Shown here: in pieces, positions 58,476-64,000 of the stretch
How the letters are laid out: each line of letters opens with the position of its first letter
Numbering within the stretch: position 1 is the stretch's first letter
Origin: Corylus avellana
Taxonomy: Eukaryota > Streptophyta > Magnoliopsida > Fagales > Betulaceae
Reading direction: 5' to 3'
Length of the DNA: 64,000 nucleotides
Assembly (NCBI RefSeq): GCF_901000735.1
Contig: NC_081548.1
Coordinates: 7,653,811-7,717,810, forward strand
Program-made: the position numbers and the translations under genes
Notes under the pieces: model-generated
Database searches by the model: none
Told to the model about the DNA's origin: nothing
What the model saw: the letters and a program-made list of their open reading frames with translations, nothing else

Positions 58476-58554
58476 GGGAAAAGTGTTATGAACTAAAACC
58501 ATTTTCACTACTCATAAAATTATAGGACAGTTTAATGTACAAAAATAAAAATGG

Positions 58555-58975
58555 AGAAAATATATTTTAGCCCCTTGAACTATCACTTATTTTGCAATTA
58601 TACTTCTAAACTTTAAAAAGTGACATTAGGGCATCCCATATTACCTCGAGTGTCAAATTATACACTTATTAAAATTATTTAAAAAATTAAACAAAAAAAG
58701 AAAAAACTAAAAAAAAATAAATAACAAAACAAAAAGGAGTGGCCCTTTTCATATCAGTCCCCTCAATTTTTTTTTTTCCAAGTGATTATTTGTATATATT
58801 TTTTAATTTTATTTATTAATAACGGTATTTTGGGGAGAAAAATGCAAAAGATCTAATTTAACATGCAACGTTAATATGTGGGACCCTAATTTTACTTTTT
58901 AAAGTTTTGAGGTGTAAGTGCAAAATTGATGATAGTTCAAGGGGCTAAAATGTATTTTTTCCCAAAAAAAAATAA
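58555..58975. repeat. Fold-back MITE
   Basis: TTTTAGCCCCTTGAACTATCA...AATTATACTTCTAAACTTTAAAAAGT pairs with the inverted copy ACTTTTTAAAGTTTTGAGGTGTAAG...TGATAGTTCAAGGGGCTAAAA. Arms are about 80 bp. Confidence 0.8.
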
Positions 58976-59434
58976 TAAAACCATTTTCGCGCATAATATT
59001 AAGGGTTAAATAAATTTTTACCCCATGTGGTTTAATAACTTTATTTTTTGCCCCTATGGTTAACTTTTATCACAAGAGGTACCTCGGGTTTACATAAAAA
59101 CGGAGATGGTACCTCTGTCTAAATTCCGTCCAAAATTTGACGGAAGCCACGTCAACACCATTAAAAAAATTGACATGTGTCCATATACCTAATTAAAAAT
59201 AAAAAATAATAATAATAATTTTTTAAACATTAAAAAAATTATATTTAATTAAACTTTTTTTTAAAAAATAAAATAAAATTGGGGGTGCCCGTAGCCACCC
59301 TCACAGCCCATGGGGGTGCCCGAGCCACCCATAAGGGTAGGGGTGGGCAAATTAACCATTTGCCGCCTACCGACTGTTTATCGACCACCACTAAACCGTC
59401 ATCGATCGACAACTGACTTCCGGCAGTCAATAGG

Positions 59435-60733
59435 TGTTGTGCCAAATACTACCTAATTTAATAGATAATAATTTGTACGTTTTAACTCCCAAGTGTACAA
59501 GATCAAAACAATAGCACATGGTGCAAGTATGAGATCATTCCCACGGGGATTGTTGATTTTGCTTAGAATTTATTTTCTAAATTAAAACATCAACTTTGTC
59601 ACAAAATTGATATTATAAAAATAAATAAAGATACATGAAAAGGTAGGACTTTAATATCCACCACTAATCATGCTCAAATAATATAACAATATGCAAATGC
59701 TCTAATCATATTATGAATACCTAATGTTTGCCAACCTAAGGGTATATGTATCTACTCCTTAAGCTATTGATTTTCCTAAGCAACAAATTAGGTATGAGTG
59801 TCAACTCTAATTATTTTATTTCTTAAAGGATTTAGCATGGAGGTCTATTAAGTTGTTCTTTGAAAAAACATTAATTTGTGAAAATCGACAAACACATGAG
59901 GTCTAGGGAATGGGTGTCTACTCCCGGTTCTCAATGTTAATTAACCCAAGAACTCGTGAGTAGATTTTTTTGTCAATCTATTAAGCCCAGGACTTGATCG
60001 TCCAAATTGACTTAAATAACTAATCTATACCACATGCATAAGTTGATCATGTATATTCATATGAGGAATTCGATAAAATATGAATTAATCAAGTTAAGCA
60101 TCACAATATGATTATCACAAATACGCCAATATTGAAATATTAGATAAACATAATTAGGGCTTCAATCTAGCCTTACTAAATTATTTAGTTACACATAATT
60201 AAACTGAAGGGAAAAGAAATAATCAAAAATCGCTCCTAGAAGTAGCCTCCAAATTCTCCTCACTAAAGTTGTCTATTGAATGATGATCTTTCTAAAAAGC
60301 TTAAAGGTCTATTTATTGGCTTACGAATACCCTAGAAAACCTATAAAATTTATAAGGTTTAGTCCTAGTATAATCAGGACTTGGAAAACCTTAATTTAGA
60401 AGGAAAAGGAAGTCTGGCACCGCATTTGTAATTCTTCCAATGTACGAGTGCACTCAATCGTAGCTAGTGTGCACTCGATCACAGACCTACAATTAGGGGT
60501 GTAAACGAGCCGAACTTGGGCTGTCCAGGCTCGGCTCGTTTATTTTTGGGCTAGGCTCGAGCTCGAGTCGAGCCCAACTTTGCTGCTCGAGCTCGGCTCG
60601 ATAGGGTTGGAACCGTGTTCGAGCTCGAGCTCGGCTTGATAGGGTTGGAACCGTGTTCGAGCTCGAGCTCGACTTTCTTTTTTTTTCTTTTTTTTTTTTG
60701 TAATTTAAGTGTATTAGATTACAAAAATAATCC

Positions 60734-60770
<37 letters not shown>

Positions 60771-61490
60771 TTCTTATATGTTTTTATATTAATATATACA
60801 TATATTATATATATAATATATATACACACATATACATAAATAACCAAAAAAAAAAACAAAAACAAAGGTATATAATATATTTGTTATTATTGAGTAAATG
60901 AGTAATGTTGATTATATATTGTTATTTGTTACTTAATAAAAAATACGAGCCGAGCCTAATAAGCGAGGCGAGCCTTATACGAGCCGAGCTCACGAGCTTA
61001 GCCGAGTCGAACCGAGCTTGCTTCGTTTAATATTCGAGCTAGGATTTGTATTCACGAAGCGCTTCATTTAATATTCGAGTCGAGCACAAGCTGAGTTTAT
61101 GCGAGCCGAGCCCGAGCTTGCTCGCGAGACGCTTCGCTCACTTAACAACCCTACCTGCAATCGATCGTGTGTCTTCTAGGCTCGATCACAGATGCGATCG
61201 AATCTTCTTCTTGTGCGTGCGAGCGCATGCCTTGCACTTACTCCTTGGCTTTGGGCACTCGATCGTTGGTCTAGTGCGATCGATCGCACTATTTGAAGAT
61301 CCAAAACTTCTAGCTTTTTTCCAAATTTGCTCTTTAAGCCCGATACTTCGAGAAATGCTTTCTTTTATTCCAAAAACCTATAAAAAGACATAAAAAACAA
61401 AAAGGAAGTAAAATTGCACAAACTAACAAAACTAAGAGATTAACAAATGTAAATTAAGGGGCTAAAATATGAATAGTTTAGCACATAACA
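59435..61490 (-). mobile_element. Solo LTR S3, Tat/Athila-like
   Basis: Starts TGTTGTGCCAAATACTACC and ends AGCACATAACA, with ATAGG (59430-59434) and GTAGG (61491-61495) repeats differing at one base. Same family as S1 across most of its length (CCAACCTAAGGGYATRTGTRTCTACTCC, AGGCTYTAAGCC-type blocks). It carries a hAT-type MITE at 60494-61153. Confidence 0.82.
60494..61153. mobile_element. hAT-type MITE inside S3
   Basis: TIRs TAGGGGTGTAAA and TTAACAACCCTA. 8-bp target-site repeats CCTACAAT (60486-60493) and CCTGCAAT (61154-61161), one mismatch. The inside is rich in GAGCTCGAGCTCG/CGAGCCGAGC words in both orientations, with an (AT)n core at 60735-60835. 660 bp, no coding. Confidence 0.85.
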
Positions 61491-62274
61491 GTAGGCGGAG
61501 TAAAAATATTGTTTCGACATCAGTTCAGTAAGCGGTAGAAATTTTTTTTCTATCGGTTAACTAAAAATTAACCGACTTAGCCGATTTTTCAAGTGAATTT
61601 TGAATTTTATCTTGTAAATTTTCTAATTGTGTTTGTCCAACTGATTTGTGGTTGTCATTTTGGTACATATTCCGTGAATTTACTTTTTCTTTTCATATAT
61701 AAAACATATTTTTTACTGATTCTGTAGTTACAAAAAAATTGATAAATCTTAACATAAAAAATTATAACTGACCACATATTAACTGACTAACCAATTAATC
61801 GAGAAAGTCGAAACTATTCCTTGTCGGTATGAAGTCGGTTAATTAATCGAATTAACCAACTTTTACAAATCGGTAGGCGAAAATGCCTATACCAACACCG
61901 ACCGAACCGATACCCACCTCCACCCAAGGGGCCAAATGGGAGTGGCCGAAACCACCCCCAAGCCCATTGGGCCACCCCCATATGCCAAGGGGGTGACCAT
62001 AGCCATCCCCAATTTTTTTTTTAATTTAATTTTTTAATGTTTTTAATTTAAAAAAATTATTTTTTTATTTTTAATTAGATATATGGACACATGTCAATTT
62101 TTTAATGGTACTGAGGTGGCTTTTAATGAAATTTTGGACGGAATTTAGAAGGAGGTACTATCTTCATCTTTATGTATAACCGATGTACCTCTTATGATAA
62201 AAACTAAACCCTAAAGAGAAAAAAATAAAGTTGTTAAACCACATGGGGCAAAAAGGCATTTAACCCTAATATTA

Positions 62275-63061
62275 AACGATAACTCACTTATGACCTAACA
62301 TTTCTTATTTCACATTAGAGATTGATGTGAGTATAAAAATCTGAGCTCGTTGAGAAATACTATACTTCCCAAAACTTTTCTTCAAAATTTACTCTCCAAA
62401 TAATGTGTTACAATCGTATGTAATTTATTATTTTGAAAAATGTGTTGCCATCTTATGGGATAGTGACACATCATTTGCAGAGCAAATTAGAAGAAATTTT
62501 TTGGGAAGTGTTCAATTCCTTTTTTTTTTTTTTTTTCTTTTGCCTATTTCTTTTCTATCTTTTTATAAATCTACTATTAAATTTGTGGAATCTACGTATG
62601 GTCCCACATATTCAATAGTGGATTTGACCGTATCTTGTACAGAGATGGACAACAGATAAAAACTAAACATTTTTAAAGTTTGCCAACCACGAGATTACGA
62701 AGAAGAGAAGCCATCATTAGCAAGGAGGAAGGTTGAGTTTGAGATTCCTCAAAGTGAAAGTAAGTAGTGACGGAACTATGTAAAGACCATGGGCCCCCAT
62801 TGGTTTTTAATTTTTTTTATTAAGTAAAATAATATGTATTTTTAGGCTTAAAAACTTGGATTTGAAAGGAATTGAAATCCGGTCCCCTTGGAAGCTGAGA
62901 ATTGGATGATGCAGATAGAGGAATTGCTTGGGGTTTTGGATTGTACTAATGAAAAGAATGTAAAAATATGTTACTTTCAAGCTGATGGGAGTAACCAAAT
63001 GATGGTGGAGTTCAAGGAAAGATTTATTGCAGCAGGAATTGGGTAATGTAAATCTAATCAC
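62275..63061. other. AT-rich spacer
   Basis: T-rich tract at 62519-62537. No gene recognised. Confidence 0.5.
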
Positions 63062-63384
63062 TTAGGCCTTGTTTGGTTTGAGGAATAAACCCTTGAAATG
63101 GATTAGCTAATCTTAGGTATAACTATTCATTTGTTTGGTAACATACTAGTCCTAAGAATAGTTTATTCCCATGTGACCACTAATCCCATAACACACATAA
63201 TTAGCTAAGCTAGTAAAAAAATGAGTGGCTTAGTTAATCCTTAAGGAATGTAATACATTTTTCAATTGGTAAAATACTAGTCCTAAGAATAGTTTATTCC
63301 CATGGGACCACTAATCCCATAACACACATAATTAGCTAAGCTAGTAAAAAATGAGTGGCTTAGTTAATCCTTAAGGAATGTAAT
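63062..63384. repeat. Tandem repeat, 131-bp period, running into a gap
   Basis: Starts with TAGGCCTTGTTTGGTTTG, a common hAT-MITE start. The block ACTAGTCCTAAGAATAGTTTATTCCCATG...TTAAGGAATGTAAT occurs at 63145 and again at 63276, nearly identical. The second copy ends at the N run. Confidence 0.8.
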
Positions 63385-63484
63385 NNNNNNNNNNNNNNNN
63401 NNNNNNNNNNNNNNNNNNNNNNNNNNNNNNNNNNNNNNNNNNNNNNNNNNNNNNNNNNNNNNNNNNNNNNNNNNNNNNNNNNNN
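63385..63484. other. Assembly gap (100 N)
   Basis: 100 N directly after a tandem repeat, so collapse of further repeat copies is the likely cause. After it, ATTTTTTTTGTAGTG resembles a CACTA-type terminus. Confidence 0.97.
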
Positions 63485-63652
63485 CGTCAGAAAATGTCAT
63501 TTTTTTTGTAGTGCTTGAGTAAGTCACTATTGTTAATGCCGCATGTGGCATATTTTGGTGATAATGTATAAGCAATAAAGTTTAATTCATGTAATGACAT
63601 TTTGTTATGTAATAGAAGCTTTAGTATGTTTTATGGGTGAGTTGTAGTTTCA

Positions 63653-63653
<1 letters not shown>

Positions 63654-63691
<38 letters not shown>
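63654..63691 (+). repeat. Poly(A) tract
   Basis: An uninterrupted run of about 38 A. It may be the tail of a decayed retroposon, but no paired target repeat was found. 63692-64000 has no gene. Confidence 0.8.
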
Positions 63692-63694
<3 letters not shown>

Positions 63695-64000
63695 ATACTC
63701 AAATCTTCTGCTGCATGTGTAAAAGTTTTGCAATAGCGCCATATGGAATTGTGATAGTTCCGCTTTACGACTTGAATAAAAGTCAGGGCATTCCACTTAT
63801 AAATATTGAGCTGAGCCCTAACTGTTTTTAATTTATACGATGTTATTTCTAAACATGAACTATGTTTTATTTATTATGCATGTTTTAACAATGAAAGAGG
63901 ATGAATAGTTATGTACATGTTAAAAGGTATGTAGATGAGACCTATGACTACCCAAAATAAAGAGTCGGTATGAGATTTATGGTTACTGAGTGAAGGTTCC

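Larger units (their letters stand above)
59002..62267. mobile_element. Long-TIR fold-back element (outer of a nest)
   Basis: The left arm 59002-59335 is the inverted copy of about 61925-62267: AGGGTTAAAT, CCCATGTGGTTTAA, GGTACCTC, ACATGTGTCCATAT and GGGGGTGCCC-type words all pair. Target-site repeats AATATTA are at 58995-59001 and 62268-62274. The inside is AT-rich with no transposase, apart from solo LTR S3. Confidence 0.82.

Overview
This window is plant nuclear DNA from a eudicot, very likely a woody one; a Fagales-type tree is a guess, not something the sequence proves. The plant signs are two chromovirus-type Ty3/gypsy elements primed from initiator Met-tRNA, a Ty1/copia element, solo LTRs, a CACTA (En/Spm) transposon, L1-type LINE pieces, a tRNA-derived SINE, many AT-rich fold-back elements, and the host genes. 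Four ~100-N assembly gaps (2581-2680, 9159-9258, 58374-58475, 63385-63484) mark scaffold joins of unknown true size. Most of the 64 kb is transposon or transposon debris.

Host genes, all on the minus strand: three DUF761 ('cotton fibre') family genes at 14816-15202, 35738-36127 and 51510-51773, each with a TATA box about 60-80 bp before its ATG, and one mitochondrial-type ribosomal protein bL28 gene (exon 1 57156-56957, exon 2 53737-53326, joined by a ~3.2 kb intron). A decayed partial copy of bL28 exon 2 lies at 4860-4985, and an inverted fragment of a DUF761 3' flank lies at 1-430. So the locus grew by tandem segmental duplication of a block holding DUF761 and bL28 sequence. Two duplicated series can be followed. 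Unit U is at 6190-17290 and 28318-36840 and contains a DUF761 gene. Unit ABC is at 2780-5135, 18000-19965 and 48850-53900.

Layout. 1-430: inverted DUF761 flank ending in two nested palindromes. 586-2774: long-TIR element with CACTA-like and tandem repeats inside. 2780-5135: ABC copy 1, with a SINE and the bL28 pseudo-exon. 6190-17290: U copy 1, holding a copia-type solo LTR, gypsy-1 (7801-14087, itself holding solo LTR S1), DUF761-1 and a fold-back element. 18000-19965: ABC copy 2. 19966-28317: CACTA element on the minus strand, 3'-truncated. 28318-36840: U copy 2, holding gypsy-2 (29835-34891) and DUF761-2. 37000-42680: mostly unassigned AT-rich DNA with a solo LTR and a poly(A) retroposon. 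42690-48831: 5'-truncated copia element with solo LTR S2 inside. 48850-57156: ABC copy 3 with DUF761-3 and the intact bL28 gene, whose intron carries a short L1 insertion. 57580-58373: LINE RNase H remnant. 59002-62267: three-level nest of fold-back element, solo LTR S3 and hAT MITE. 62300-64000: AT-rich DNA, a tandem repeat and a gap.

The insertions are well delimited because target-site duplications, or the empty duplicate copy, can be read directly. That gives a relative order: duplication first, then gypsy-1, gypsy-2, the SINE and the fold-back insertions into single copies. I see no bacterial-type operon, CRISPR array, defence system or new enzymatic pathway. The most unusual items are the DUF761/bL28 duplication cluster, the template-switch palindrome at 294-391, the capsid-free poly(A) retroposon at 40079-41220, and the three solo LTRs from one family.
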